NCBI GenBank assembly: GCA_030848705.1
Contig: CM061245.1
Span: 40,676,711-40,740,710, forward strand
Origin: Heracleum sosnowskyi
Taxonomy: Eukaryota; Streptophyta; Magnoliopsida; Apiales; Apiaceae
Reading direction: 5' to 3'
DNA: 64,000 nt
Of this stretch, positions 10,927-21,487 are shown piece by piece. Position numbers and translations under genes: made by a program. The notes beneath the pieces were generated by a model, which worked only from the letters and a program-made list of their open reading frames with translations, was not told where the DNA came from and searched no databases. Every line of letters starts with the position of its first letter. The first letter of the stretch is position 1.

Positions 10927-11194
10927 GGCAAAGTGACTGGAAACTCAACCAGTTAGGGAAGTCTAACCGGTTGCAGCCGGTCAAAGCCCACAATTACTCT
11001 TTGGGCTTCTGGAATTAAGGCCCAAAGAGAGTTATAATCAACAAAAGACAAGGCCCATAGCCCAAATAAAAGAAAAGATTTAAAGATTAAACCTAAAGAC
11101 TAGGCTTAAGGCCCAATATAAAATCAAGGCCCAAAAGGTTGAAAGCTGGAGAAGATTCTAAATTAAAGTTTAGAAATAATTCTAAGGCAATAAA

Positions 11195-12240
11195 AACAAC
11201 TACAAAATTGAGCTCGAAATTGCTAAGAATCGAGATCGAGAAAATAAGTTCGAAAATGAACTGGAAAATGAAATCGAACTATTCGACCTTGCAGTAACTT
11301 GAGGTCGAATTTGTACAGAAAATTTGAGGTCGAAAAAGACCCAGGTTGAGCCCGTAAAATTCGAGGTCGAAAAAGGCTTAAAAATCCTGGTCGACATGTT
11401 CGACCTTGTCCCTCTTCTTGGTCGAAAATAGCCTGGAGAATCCTAGTCGAAAATGACCTAGGATTCCTGGTCGAAAAATCCAAGTCGATAATGACCTAGG
11501 ATTCCTGATCAAAACCTTCTGTTCGAAATTGAGTTGTTCCTGGTCGAAAATTTGAAGTCGAAAAAGACTTAAAATTCCTGGTCGACATGTTCGACTTGGT
11601 CCCCCTTTCTGGTCGAAATAGTGCCTGAAATTCCTAGTCGAAAATGGCTACTAAAATAAGGACAAATTCCTAAATAAAAGCCTGGTCGAAAAACAGTTAA
11701 AACGAGTTCGAAAACTCGAGGTCGAAATTACACTGGAAATCGAGGTCGACATATTCGACCTCACTCCAATTCCTAGTCGAAAAAGACTGCAAAATTTGAG
11801 GTCAACAGTCCTGATCGAAATTTCTGTTCGAAATTGAACAGATTCCTGGTCGAAAATTTGAGGTCGAAAAATAGCTAGGATTCCTAGTCGACATAGTCGA
11901 CCTTGCCATCCTTTCCTGGTCGATTTCGACCAGGATTCCTGCTCGAATTTACACTGCATCCTGGTCGAACAAACCTGTTCGAAAACGAACTAAAAAATGA
12001 GTTCGACACGTTCGATCAGAAGACAGTTTGAGGTCGAAAAACTGGATAAAGTTTCTGGTCGAAATTACACAAGGTTGAGGTCGAAACTTTGAGCTCGAAA
12101 ATACACTGTAATTCCTGGTCGATGTTGTCGACCTCGTTCCCATTCCAGGTCGAATTCGACCAAGAATCCTGGTCGAAAATGACCTGGATTCCTGGTCGAA
12201 AATGCTCTGAAAAAAATGGAAAATGCCGGAAAAAATGCGA
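11195..12240. repeat. Degenerate tandem array in the 3' untranslated part of the Tat element
   Basis: About 1 kb of diverged short repeats built around CCTGGTCGAAAATGACC-like words (TGGTCGAAA, GAGGTCGAAAA, TCGACATGTTCGACC), giving many short partly palindromic units. The minus-strand frames across it only encode repeated FSTRN/FDQE-like words and are not genes. Tat elements are known to have variable tandem repeats upstream of the 3' LTR that can seed satellite DNA. Confidence 0.85.
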
Positions 12241-12277
12241 TAACTTCTACAAAAATCCTAAGGGTATTTTTCCAGAA

Positions 12278-12290
12278 GTTGGGGGGCAAA
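12278..12290 (+). promoter_or_regulatory. Polypurine tract of the Tat element
   Basis: GTTGGGGGGCAAA directly abuts the 3' LTR start (TGATATGGGC), the position where plus-strand DNA synthesis is primed. Confidence 0.8.
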
Positions 12291-12826
12291 TGATATGGGC
12301 TGAAATATAACCCTGGAAATAATTAATGATATATTAATTAGACCTAGTTTGATCCAAGAATTAGGCCCGACAAAAGGCCCGAAACCCTAATTATTTATTA
12401 ATTACGAAATTAATAAATAAAGGAAAATATACAGCTCATAAAAGAGTCCAAATATGATAATATCTTCATAGAAGGATCCAGAATTCCAGTCAAATATTAC
12501 GATGAGTCACAACACTTATCATATGAGGATAATACTTGCCTGCCAAGCATAACACTCCTTATCAGCTATCAATAACGAGACTTATCCATTAAGTCTCCTA
12601 AACATACTCTAAATACAAGGCTCCTGACGCCTATATAAGGACCCTCGTCCTTCATTCTAGAACTACGTTTTTGTTGGCTTGATTCTCTATACAGCAGAGA
12701 TACGTAGGCATCTTGTGAGGACCTGTTTAGTCACGAACCACGAGAGCAGCCATTAAGACACGATTGTCCACCATCATTCATTGAATACAGCCGTCAACAT
12801 CTAAATTCACTTTTTAATCCATAACA
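12291..12826 (+). repeat. 3' LTR of the Tat element
   Basis: 536 bp. It matches the 5' LTR except for an extra ATTA near 12338 and about three single-base differences. A TATA box lies at 12632-12638. It is followed by the TSD TTATT at 12827-12831. Confidence 0.92.
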
Positions 12827-13008
12827 TTATTTAAATTATCAAATAAAATATATTCTACCGGTGATGATGGAGTTGTTTAAGAAAAAAATTAGAACAAATT
12901 AAATAAGTAAAACAAATAAATTTGGGTAACCAAAGAAGTAATATAAAATTACAAGAACAATAAAAAACAATTAACAGTTATATTACAATTAATATAATGC
13001 ATAATTTA

Positions 13009-13701
13009 CTACTTTGTGACAACTTTGAGATCTCTTTTTTTCCAACCGCCTTTGACAACTTCAATGTCACCCAAGTAGGTCAAGCAGCCCACAATATCTA
13101 AATCAACATAGAAAAAATAATATTAGAACATGATAGTTTGAATTATAACTTATATAATAGTATTACTTATATATTACTCTAATATATTACTGCATCAAAA
13201 ACCTGAGAGTATGTTGGTGTCATTAATACGTGCATCAATTATATTCAGACATATGAACTGAAATCCATGCAGTGATATGTTAACGATGCATTCTTCCAAT
13301 CTCTTAGGCAACGTTATGTGTATGAAGAACAATTTAGACCCATGTGATAGTGGTCTATATTTCCATGTACTTGAAACAACTTTCAGATTTTTGATGTCGT
13401 ACACGAAGCCTTCCTCTAAAAGATTTTTGAACCTAGAGACCAGAATCTTCGGGATCGTAGCATGGATCAAATTTTCCTGTCATACAACATATCTTAGAAA
13501 AGTTAATAACATCATACAATTTGACAAATTAATAAGTTATAAGTATATTGATTTATTAACATTTTCATCGATCAAAATCATGTCAAGACTGATCAGTTAT
13601 TCAGTATTTGGATTGAAAGATTCCCACATTCTACACACTCGTACTCTTATCATCCAGGTATAGTTGTTGTCGTTCAAAGCATCCAACATGGTGTAGGCCA
13701 T
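13009..13701 (-). pseudogene. RPA1-like (replication protein A 70-kDa type, OB-fold) gene remnant
   Basis: Three minus-strand exons can be read: 13701-13561 (starts MLDAL after MAYT; contains WMIRVRVCRMWESFNP and DMILIDEN), 13476-13203 (LIHATIPKILVSRFKNLLEEG, VYDIKNLKVVSS, KYRPLSHGSKLFF) and 13097-13009 (DIVGCLTYLGDIEVVKGGW). Splice sites fit (AAT|GTTAAT, GACAG|GAAAA, TCAG|GTTTTT, TTTAG|ATAT) and phases agree. The pattern matches the N-terminal OB-fold of plant RPA1-like single-strand-DNA-binding proteins, which occur as large families and also inside Helitrons. TAA at 13599-13597 interrupts exon 1, and the product ends after one OB-fold, so this is a truncated pseudogene. Whether it came from a host gene or a Helitron passenger is open. 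Confidence 0.75.
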
Positions 13702-13849
13702 AGTTGTATTGATTGTAAATATGATTGTAAAAATTTGAAGTTATGTAAAAAAGTTTCGGTGTAGATTTTTTGTTATGAATGACCTTTAATTTATAGGTGT
13801 TTGTAATGTGAATAACATGAAAATCCATTATGTTTAAAAATCAAGAAGT

Positions 13850-14290
13850 ATTATAAAAGAAAAGTTCTATCAAGTTTGAAAATAATAAAAGAAAGTTCTA
13901 TCAAGTTTAAAAATAATAAAAGAAAGTTTTATCAAGTTTGAAAATAATAAAAAAAAGTTCTATCAAGATTGAAAACAATAAAAGAGAAAATTGCTACAAA
14001 TTCGAAAATAATACAGAAGTTTAATTTTCTAAATCAAAGAAAGTTCTATCAAGTCCTACAAATTCGAAAATAATAAGGAAGTTGTAATTTTCTAAATCAA
14101 AGAAAGTTCTATCAAGTTTGAAAATAATAAAAGAAAGTTATATTAAGCCTACAAATTCGAAAATAATAAGGAAGTTGTAATTTTATAAATCAAAGAAAGT
14201 TCTATCAAGTCCTACAAATTCAAAAATAATAAGGAAGTTGTAATTTTCAATTTTCTTCCTACAAAATCGAAAATAATAAAGGAAGTTGTA
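13850..14290. repeat. Degenerate tandem repeats (AAAGTTCTATCAAG units)
   Basis: Many imperfect copies of a unit of roughly 30-60 bp: AAAGTTCTATCAAG followed by TTTGAAAATAATAAAAG or by CCTACAAATTCGAAAATAATAAGG. There is no coding potential. The part to about 14390 (AAATTAGAAAAATAGA...GCGCCACCTCACC) resembles the end of the Helitron-like family at 20132..21480, so this may be an expanded remnant of such an element. Confidence 0.65.
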
Positions 14291-14584
14291 ATTATTAAAA
14301 TTAAAAATTGTGAAAAATTGAGAAAATTAGAAAAATAGAACAGAACAATTCTAGATGCGCCACCTCACCGCCCCCGTCTTCTCCATAAGTATATTGATTT
14401 TACAATATTATAATATTGGACTGAAGTATAGAAAGGTGATTCTTAAACATTTGTTTTAAATGTAGTGGACTCTGCATCAAATGGGCTGGACCAAAATCCT
14501 CTAAAGCCCAATGTATGATCAGAAGAACTCACCTGACTGCAGATTCCATCTGATAGTGAACTTGAGCTTACCCTGCTAAATCAG

Positions 14585-14928
14585 GTAAGTGATTCTTTTT
14601 TTCTCTACACATGTGATTTTATATATTTTTTTATCTGTCTATATACATGTTATGAATTGTATAGTTACACTACTTCAAGTATTTTTGTTTTTCAAGAATG
14701 CTCAAGTGTAATATATGTTAAGTCTCAGTAGCTTTGTGCTTGATGGGTGGTTGTTAATTTGTTATTATCTAAAAAAAAGTAAACTTTTAGATTTTGTTTA
14801 AGCCCTTTGGTTCTTGATATTTGGATATTTATTGATAGTTAAGAGAGTTGAGAAGAGTTGAATTTGATTCATTTGGGTATCTTGAGATTCTTTTAGTTAG
14901 TTAGTTAGTAGCCCTTTTGGATTTTTAA
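14585..14928 (+). other. Probable 5'-UTR intron of the transporter gene
   Basis: A perfect donor CAG|GTAAGT (GT at 14585-14586) follows a short non-repetitive leader. An acceptor can be placed just before the ATG at 14932 (TTTTTAAG). The exact acceptor is uncertain and there is no transcript evidence. Confidence 0.45.
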
Positions 14929-14931
14929 GAG

Positions 14932-16640
14932 ATGAGAAGTGAAGTTTGGAGATGGGGTTTAGGTTTGAGTTACATAGTGTATGTTGCGATTATTTGGATT
15001 GCTTCTAGTTTTGTAGTTCAGTCGGTTGTTGATGCTGGTGTTTCGCCGTTTCTTATTACCTATATATGCAATTCATTGTTTGTGGTTTATGTACCTTTGG
15101 TGGAAATTGGGCGGTATTTGGAGGATATGTATGGTAGCTTGGTGTTTTGGCGAAAAGGTAGTAGCTTGGGTGAATTGCGAGAGTCAGAGGAGGTTGTTCT
15201 TCTTAGCGGAAGTGATAGTAATTACCAAGTTGAGAGTTCGGATCAAGATGAGGTTGTAGAGACATTAGAATCTTTTAACCATGAAGGTCTTGCAGTAAGG
15301 ACATTGGAATCGGATCAGTCAGATACATTTGGAAATGTTAATGATGGATTGGACGAGAAAGGGAGGTGGACTCGGATCAGGGTGGCGAAAGTCAGCCTGT
15401 TGATTTGTCCATTTTGGTTTCTTGCACAACTCTCATTCAATCTTTCCTTAAAATATACTACAGTGACAGTAAGCATTTTAATCTTTTATTGTTGTAATAT
15501 ATTTAGTTTGTAATTTCTTGAGGGATGTTAACAGTTTTATCCCATGTGTACAGTCTAACACCATCTTAAGCAGTGCCTCCAGTCTTTTCACGTTCCTAGT
15601 CTCTTTAGCGTTTTTGGGTGAGACGTTCACTTTAGTGAAGCTGATTAGTGTCCTTCTTTGCATGGGAGGAACAATCATTGTTAGTTTGGGGGACTCGGAA
15701 TCAGGAATTAAAACAGCTGCCTCAAACCCTCTTATCGGGGATATCCTTGCTCTTTTGTCTGCTGCATTATATTCTGTGTATATTACTCTTATCCGTAAAT
15801 ATCTACCTGATGAAGAAGATGAAGATTGCGGACATGTTAGCATGGCGCAAGTCCTTGGTTTTCTTGGGCTGTTCAACATTCTGATTTTTCTACCTGTTGC
15901 ACTTGTACTTAATTTTACCAAGTTGGAGCCTTTTAGTATGCTTACATGGAAGCTGTTTGGCCTAATTGTTGGAAAAGGTATGTCATGCTAGTTCTAGCCT
16001 TCTCATGTATATTAGAACTCCCTATTCATTTTCGTCTTGGACAAAAGTAGTGTGTACACTGAAAAATCATGGTCATAGTATGCCTTATCGAAACGAAGTT
16101 TTATGCCTGTGTTTTATTTAAATTTTTGGAGAAACAAGTGAAACACTTGAAATGGCACTAACATTGTCATTCTCTAACACAATTTTTCCAATTCCATGAG
16201 CATTTGAAATAGAAATCTCAATCTTTCGTTACCATTAAAGATGATAACTCAACAAATATTTGCTCCAACTGCATTACAGGATTAGAAGCGACCCTACATG
16301 CATATTAAGTTTATCATAAGCCCTCTGTCTGTGTTCTCGTTGTATTCGCTTTGTCTATGTTGGATAATATGATTTATAAAGTTAAGTCATTTCATTAGGT
16401 TTGTTAGACAATGTTCTGAGTGATTACCTATGGGCCAAAGCTGTTCTTCTCACAACCACAACAGTAGCAACGGCGGGGCTCACAATTCAAGTCCCATTAG
16501 CTGCTCTCGTGGATTCAGTGACAGGAAATGCACCGAATTCTATGGATTATGTAGGAGCTGCTGCTGTTATGGTCGGTTTTGTGGGCATTAACATCCCATC
16601 AAATGCGTTCTCAAGATTAACAGAATCCAGCCTTCAATGA
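14932..16640 (+). CDS. EamA/DMT-superfamily membrane transporter (SLC35F5/THI74-like)
   Basis: Three exons: 14932-15468, 15554-15977 and 16399-16640, with donors ACA|GTAAGC and AAG|GTATGT and acceptors TGTACAG and TCATTAG. Phases are consistent, giving about 400 residues, the usual length for the family. About ten hydrophobic segments are visible. The first is at residues 8-28 and the second at 38-58; an acidic cytosolic-type loop follows (about 60-150, rich in S/D/E), and the rest run through two EamA-like halves (NTILSSASSLFTFLVSLAFLGE; AAAVMVGFVGINIPSN). It is a predicted multi-pass transporter related to SLC35F5 and yeast THI74. The substrate is unknown and the Golgi or another endomembrane is a guess. 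It is intact and host-like, and converges with the DeSI gene, with about 530 bp between the stop codons. Confidence 0.9.
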
Positions 16641-17167
16641 TGAAAATTTTGGTCCTACGAGCCAAGAAGACCTTGAAGAAGATAAATCTAAAGGGCATTT
16701 ACTAATTCAGATTGTGCTTCAGGAAATTTTTCCATGTTAGTTTTATCCTTATACAATTCTTATACAAATTAAACTGATCTGATGCATCTGAATTCTCAGT
16801 ATTCTCAATAACCAAAGATCATAGTGTATATTAGTTGAATGTTTCATGTTCAGTTGAAGTTCTCCTGGTTGATGAAAATTGTGAGAATATTCTCACACCA
16901 TTCTTGCAATTCAAATTTGAATTAGAACTAATCAAAGTCACATTTAGTTGATAACCAGGACTTCAACATTTAATAAATGTCATGGGTATACAAAGCAGAC
17001 ATTTTAATACTCAATCATTTAATTAATGTTTATAGCCAATGACAATGGCACTAGGAGAGCTGTTCATCTTTGCAAGCAGACAAAGCTGACCCAATATTTC
17101 TAAAATGAACAAAGTAGTACAGAATCATTAATTCCAGTATGGTGGACAAGATGAATATAGATTATCT
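16641..17167. other. Convergent 3' region between the two host genes
   Basis: Contains the 3' UTRs of the transporter (+) and the DeSI gene (-). An imperfect inverted repeat pairs the area around 16850 (CAGTTGAAGTTCTCCTGGTT) with the area around 16950 (AACCAGGACTTCAAC), so a small foldback element or shared terminator hairpin is possible. No gene is seen. Confidence 0.5.
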
Positions 17168-18675
17168 CTAGCTCTGCACAGAGTTGGTGTTTCCATATCT
17201 TTGCATCACCCTCTTAGTCGCAAGTGCTGCAGCCTCACTAGCACGCAGGGTTCCACTTGCCATGATTGCAGCAAATTCATTGGTTATCTCTTCTTGCACC
17301 TTGCTCCGTGCATCCCCAAGAGCATCTACTGGTTTGGCCTCAGTCGAAGCTGCACTTGTACTGGGCACTCCAAACTTGGCAGGTTTTTCTTCTACCTTTG
17401 GTTTAGACTCACCCCCTTCTTTCTTCTCTGCACTATATGCGACATTGTTGGCAGTTGTTGACAAAATAGGTTGCTGAAACTGGGGAGCTTGGGGAACTGC
17501 ACCAGCTTTCATAGTTGTCTCTAGTCTCTCTATCATAGGCACTACACACAAATATTTAAAGGTAATTCTTAGCTATAGCAAATATTTCCTGCCTCGAAAA
17601 TAAACTTCTACAGTCTACCCTCTTCCAGAAAAAAAGGTAACTCGACTTCTCAGCTAGATTTGGGGAACCAAGATGACCACGTTAATAAGATAACAGATGT
17701 CCAATGAAAGATAAAAAAGTAAAAATACCATTCAATGTAACTGCAGTTAAAAAACTTACATATGAGAGCAGCCATGGGACTGCTTGTGACTTCATTAGGA
17801 AGATTAAGGATATATTCCGGGATAGTAGCCTCTACCAGAAATTGTGCAACCTCGTTGCTGAAATTGTTGCAATTGTGCTTGAGCAAACTGTATGACTCAG
17901 CCGTATACCGAGGGCTGATCTCCTCTAGATACATTTCAAATACATCTTTCGGGACATGAGTGACACCAAGATCTACCACTCGAATCGGTGTTCCATATGG
18001 AGTAGTTCCAACAGCTGCTTGCTGAACACCACCGCTGAAATAGTATTCAGTGCCATAAACAACTATTCCTGTATGCCTGTAAAATAGAAGCTTACACACT
18101 TATAAGCCCATCAAACAAAGAAGAAAAAATTGTTCATTGACTTTATGCAGTGATCTTAGGTGCCAGAAAAAGTAGGGGAAAATAATAATTGTTCTAGGAA
18201 CCTCACATTTGGCTCCATAAATCAGCAAATTTACTAACGTGAACCATCTTAAAAAACACTATCAACAAACTATTGAATTGAGGATCAACTAACTATTGAA
18301 TTTAAGATCATGTATGCAGAAGGGGAAAAAGAAAACAAGAATAGTTAAGATAATAAAATGCCAGAACTGAAAGCATAACACAAGGATAAAGAACACACGA
18401 AGAGAAGAAAATGAAACATTAAGCACCTACCAGATGCCTTCTATAACTTTCCCCAAAAATGTCATTGACAACTGCCGGGCCATTCCCTGACTCAAGTCAT
18501 AGACATTCAAGCTTACCTTGTGACCTTCCTGAAACCAGGAAGAAAATACAGTTAAATGCTGTATATACATTAATGAGTGTCAAAAATTTGTTACAGCAAA
18601 AACAATTCAAACAGAATGACCACGATATAGATTTATTTCACTAAACCATCATGGAATGAAACTCACCTCAGCCAT
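17168..18675 (-). CDS. PPPDE-family thiol peptidase, DeSI-like (deSUMOylating isopeptidase type)
   Basis: Four exons on the minus strand: 18675-18667 (MAE only), 18528-18431, 18076-17760 and 17541-17168. All have GT-AG borders and matching phases, giving about 265 residues. The PPPDE domain fills residues 5-125 (LNVYDLSQGMARQLS, GIWHTGIVVYG, EYYFSGGVQ). The expected catalytic pair is present: His37 in the WHTGIVV motif and Cys105 in LLKHNCNNFS. A Lys/Glu/Ala-rich linker and a C-terminal helical tail (residues 140-265, ALATKRVMQRYG) make it longer than the minimal DeSI proteins of about 170-200 residues. Family members remove SUMO or ubiquitin from proteins; the substrate here is unknown. Intact. 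The tiny first coding exon with a long 5'-UTR intron upstream is typical of plant housekeeping genes. Confidence 0.9.
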
Positions 18676-19760
18676 CTTGGATAACTAGATGAAACGTGCA
18701 ACTGCTATTTCTTTGCCTTGTAAACTCTGTAATGTATCTGGGGAAAAATTTGAATAAAACTGCATCAGATCCACATACATTAGGAAACACAAAATGGGAT
18801 CTTGAAAATCAGAGAGAAAACATCAACATGGAAATAATATTGTCCCATCCTTGGTAAAGGAAAACAATACAAAACTAACCACCGTTTTCTTAAAATAATT
18901 TTTTTGAAAACACATCCTCCGTTTTCTTCTTCTTTCATTGTTACTCTGATAGATCAAACTAGAGAACTCCGTGTTACGGTGTATTCTGTCTCTGTGTAAT
19001 ATTCCATTTACTGAATTTAGACTGCGTCAATATCAAAATACTTGAAGACAACACACGTGTTTTACACGTAACTATTCTCAAAACCTCACGTTCGCAGTAA
19101 CCACTACATGAAAAAACCACAACTAGCATTTAACAGTGCACAACTGATCTTTCTGTCACCAAAGTGCAGTAACCAAGAACAAACCCCTTCAACTACACAA
19201 TCTTTAGGTCAAACAAACCATCTCATATAGAAAAAAGAATCACGATAAGTCTATAACTATGAATTACACAGACATTCAACATATCAACTACCGTAACAAC
19301 AACATTGGACAGAAATCCAAAACTTACACAGCTTCCACACAAATTAATCCTAATACATCACCCTAAACACCAACATTACTAACAAAATCAAGATATAGCT
19401 TCTTAGCAAATTTACATTAGCACAAGAATATCACCAAGACTAAAACTTTAATACAATGACATCCACAAAACTACAAATCACATACAAACACTCCAAAACC
19501 AAATCAAGAAAAGACCCAATTTTTATAAATTCACAATTTTCATAAATTCACAATCAAGATTCAAACTTTACACTAATCCAAGCATACCCACAAATCAAGA
19601 ACATGAAATTCAACTAAATCTACATTTTTTAACCCTAAAATCAAGAAATTTATGATAAAAATTCAATCTTTACACAAAAAACATCAAAAAATTGAAATAA
19701 ATTCATAATTTCAAATAATGTACCTAAATTAACAGCTAAAGATCATCGATTACATACCTA
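18676..19760 (-). other. 5' leader and probable long 5'-UTR intron of the DeSI gene
   Basis: On the minus strand a donor-like TTTAG|GTATGT lies near 19758, and acceptor-like CCCCAG and TTACAG lie near 18740 and 18730. The interval is AT-rich with no open frame, which suggests a 5'-UTR intron of about 1 kb. Positions are inferred without transcripts. Confidence 0.5.
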
Positions 19761-19854
19761 AAGAACTGAAAAGGGTATGAGAATTCGTCAACGGCGGAGA
19801 AAACAAAGAATCAATGCGCGTATGTGTGTATGTATAGATTGTATGTATATGTGT

Positions 19855-19970
19855 GTATATATAAAGGCGTGGGCTAAAAGAGCTCGGAGGGGTTGGAGAC
19901 TTGGGGGCTGCTCTTCTATGACTTTCTAGAAGGTACCGTCCAATTAGATTGCGACACGTGGACACGTGAG
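19855..19970 (-). promoter_or_regulatory. Predicted promoter of the DeSI gene: TATA box, two G-boxes
   Basis: A TATATATA stretch (19856-19863) is placed correctly for a minus-strand start near 19830. About 95-110 bp further upstream are two palindromic G-boxes CACGTG (19955-19960 and 19963-19968), bound in plants by bZIP and bHLH factors. A TTCTAGAA palindrome (19924-19931) resembles part of a heat-shock element. Function is inferred from motifs only. Confidence 0.5.
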
Positions 19971-20131
19971 AATCAGTTTCTAGTTAGGTGGGTTGAATTT
20001 TATTTTATTGAGACTTGGGGGGGAAGATTTGAATGTGTGAATAGTTTGAGGACTTTTTTGCAAATTGACGAAGAAGGATTTTTTACGGGAAATATTTCTG
20101 GTTTTTGAGGATTTTTATGGAGAATAATAAA

Positions 20132-20797
20132 CTAGTTGAAAAAACCGGGTTTCGCGGCGGCGTAATAATTTTAAAAAAAAATTCTATCAAATAAATTACG
20201 AAAATTAGTCGGTCCTCACTAATAAGCCGTCCCCCGTAAAATACTTTTTTTTTTTAATATCAAAATCTCAAATTTAATATATTGAATATATACTTGTCTT
20301 ATATATTAATTTTTATGTTACCATACTCCTTTTTTCTAAAGAGTCACTCTTTCGTTGAAAAAACACATATACAACTTTACATATATTCTATTTCAAATAG
20401 AAATTTTAGTTATGTATTACAAACGTTTATTCTATTTCCAATAGAACTTTAATTGAAAGTACTTCTTTTATATCCGAACTCTTCTTCTCTATAAATTAAA
20501 TTGAAACACTTATTCTACTTCAAATAGAACTTATGTAAGTACTTCTTTTATATTTAAACTCTTCCCATCTACAAATTCAATCACCAATTCTACTTCAAAT
20601 AAAACTTCGAACTTCGCTATAAATTCGAACTATTCTCCTCGATAAATTCGAACACCTATTCTACTTCTAATATGTTAAATGATATTTTTTGATTTATTAG
20701 TATCTAAAATTCAAAAATTCTAGAAAATTAGAAAAATAGATTGAGACAATTTTAGGGGCGCCACCTAAGCTCCCGTGTATCCTCATTTATATATATA
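20132..20797 (-). mobile_element. Helitron-like element, copy 1
   Basis: On the minus strand the element ends in CTAG (20132-20135) preceded by a GC-rich sequence (GCCGCCGCGAAACCCGG). Its other end is GCGCC-containing DNA (about 20755-20797) running into a TA-rich stretch. It is non-coding, with many TATTCTACTTC / ATAGAACTT / AAATTCGAAC words. A tandem copy with the same layout follows. The 5' TC start could not be fixed, so the Helitron assignment rests on the 3' end. Confidence 0.5.
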
Positions 20798-21448
20798 CTA
20801 GTTGAAAAAGTCGCGCTTCGCGGCGGCGTAATAATTTTTTAAAAATATTCTATCAAATAAATTACGAAAATTACTCGGTCCTCGCTAATAAGTCGTCCTC
20901 CCGTGAAACACGCTTTCCTTTTTAATATCAAAATCTTAAATTTAATATATTGAATATATACTTGTCATATATATTAATTTTTAAGTTACCGTACTACTTT
21001 CTAATGAAACACTCTTTCGTTGAAAAAACACCTATATAACTTTACATATTCTACTTCAAACAGAACTTTTAGTTATGTATTACAAACGCTTATTCTACTT
21101 CCAATAGAATTTTTAATTGCAAGTACTTCTTTTATATCCGAACTTTTCTCCTCTATAAATCGAAACACTTATTCAACTTCAAATAAAACTTTGCAAGTAC
21201 TTCTTTTATATTTGAACTCTTCCCCTCTACAAATTCAAACACCTATTCTACTTCAAATAGAACTTTTAATTATATGTCTTCGCTATAAATTCGAATTCTT
21301 CTCCTCAATAAATTCGAACATCTATTCTACTTCTAATATGTTAAAGGATATTTTTTTATTTATCAGTATTTAAATTCTAAAATTCTAAAAAATTAGAAAA
21401 ATAGATTGAGACAATCTTAGGGCGCCACGTAACCTCCGGTGTATCCTC

Positions 21449-21480
<32 letters not shown>
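20798..21480 (-). mobile_element. Helitron-like element, copy 2, in tandem with copy 1
   Basis: Same layout as copy 1: CTAG at 20798-20801, then (minus strand) a clear hairpin CGCG-AAG-CGCG. The opposite end carries GCGCCACGTAACCTCC and runs into a long (TA)n tract at 21451-21484. The two copies sit head to tail without a gap. A 117-codon frame inside (21020..21373) is repeat-derived and not a gene. Confidence 0.5.

Positions 21481-21484
<4 letters not shown>
21451..21484. repeat. (TA)n microsatellite
   Basis: About 17 TA units. Similar TA tracts lie at 21891-21909 and 25987-26014, each at the border of one of the small elements. Confidence 0.9.

Positions 21485-21487
<3 letters not shown>

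Larger units (their letters stand above)
2266..12826 (+). mobile_element. Complete Ty3/Gypsy LTR retrotransposon, Tat lineage
   Basis: A 10.56-kb element bounded by LTRs and by a 5-bp target duplication TTATT (2261-2265 and 12827-12831). The order is LTR, PBS-like site, gag, protease-RT-RNaseH-second RNaseH-integrase on the plus strand, an antisense spliced gene, a degenerate tandem array, polypurine tract, LTR. A second RNase H domain between RT/RNaseH and integrase, and extra ORFs downstream of pol, are known for plant Tat elements (Ogre/Retand relatives). By eye the two LTRs differ at about three positions and one 4-bp indel, so the insertion is recent. Gag has two nonsense codons, so this copy is probably not autonomous. 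Confidence 0.93.

Noticed and set aside
11200..12289. Minus-strand ORFs of 65-102 codons with repeated FSTRN/FDQE words
   Set aside because: They are read-through of the degenerate tandem array, low complexity, with no independent support.
16850..16965. Inverted repeat downstream of the transporter gene as a transposon
   Set aside because: Short imperfect arms and no target duplication; kept only as a remark under the convergent 3' region.
17184..17477. Plus-strand ORFs opposite the DeSI gene
   Set aside because: Shadow frames of exon 4 of the DeSI gene, which has clear domain and splice evidence.
21020..21373. 117-codon ORF
   Set aside because: Lies in the Helitron-like copy and encodes only its repeated words (NRNTYSTSN).
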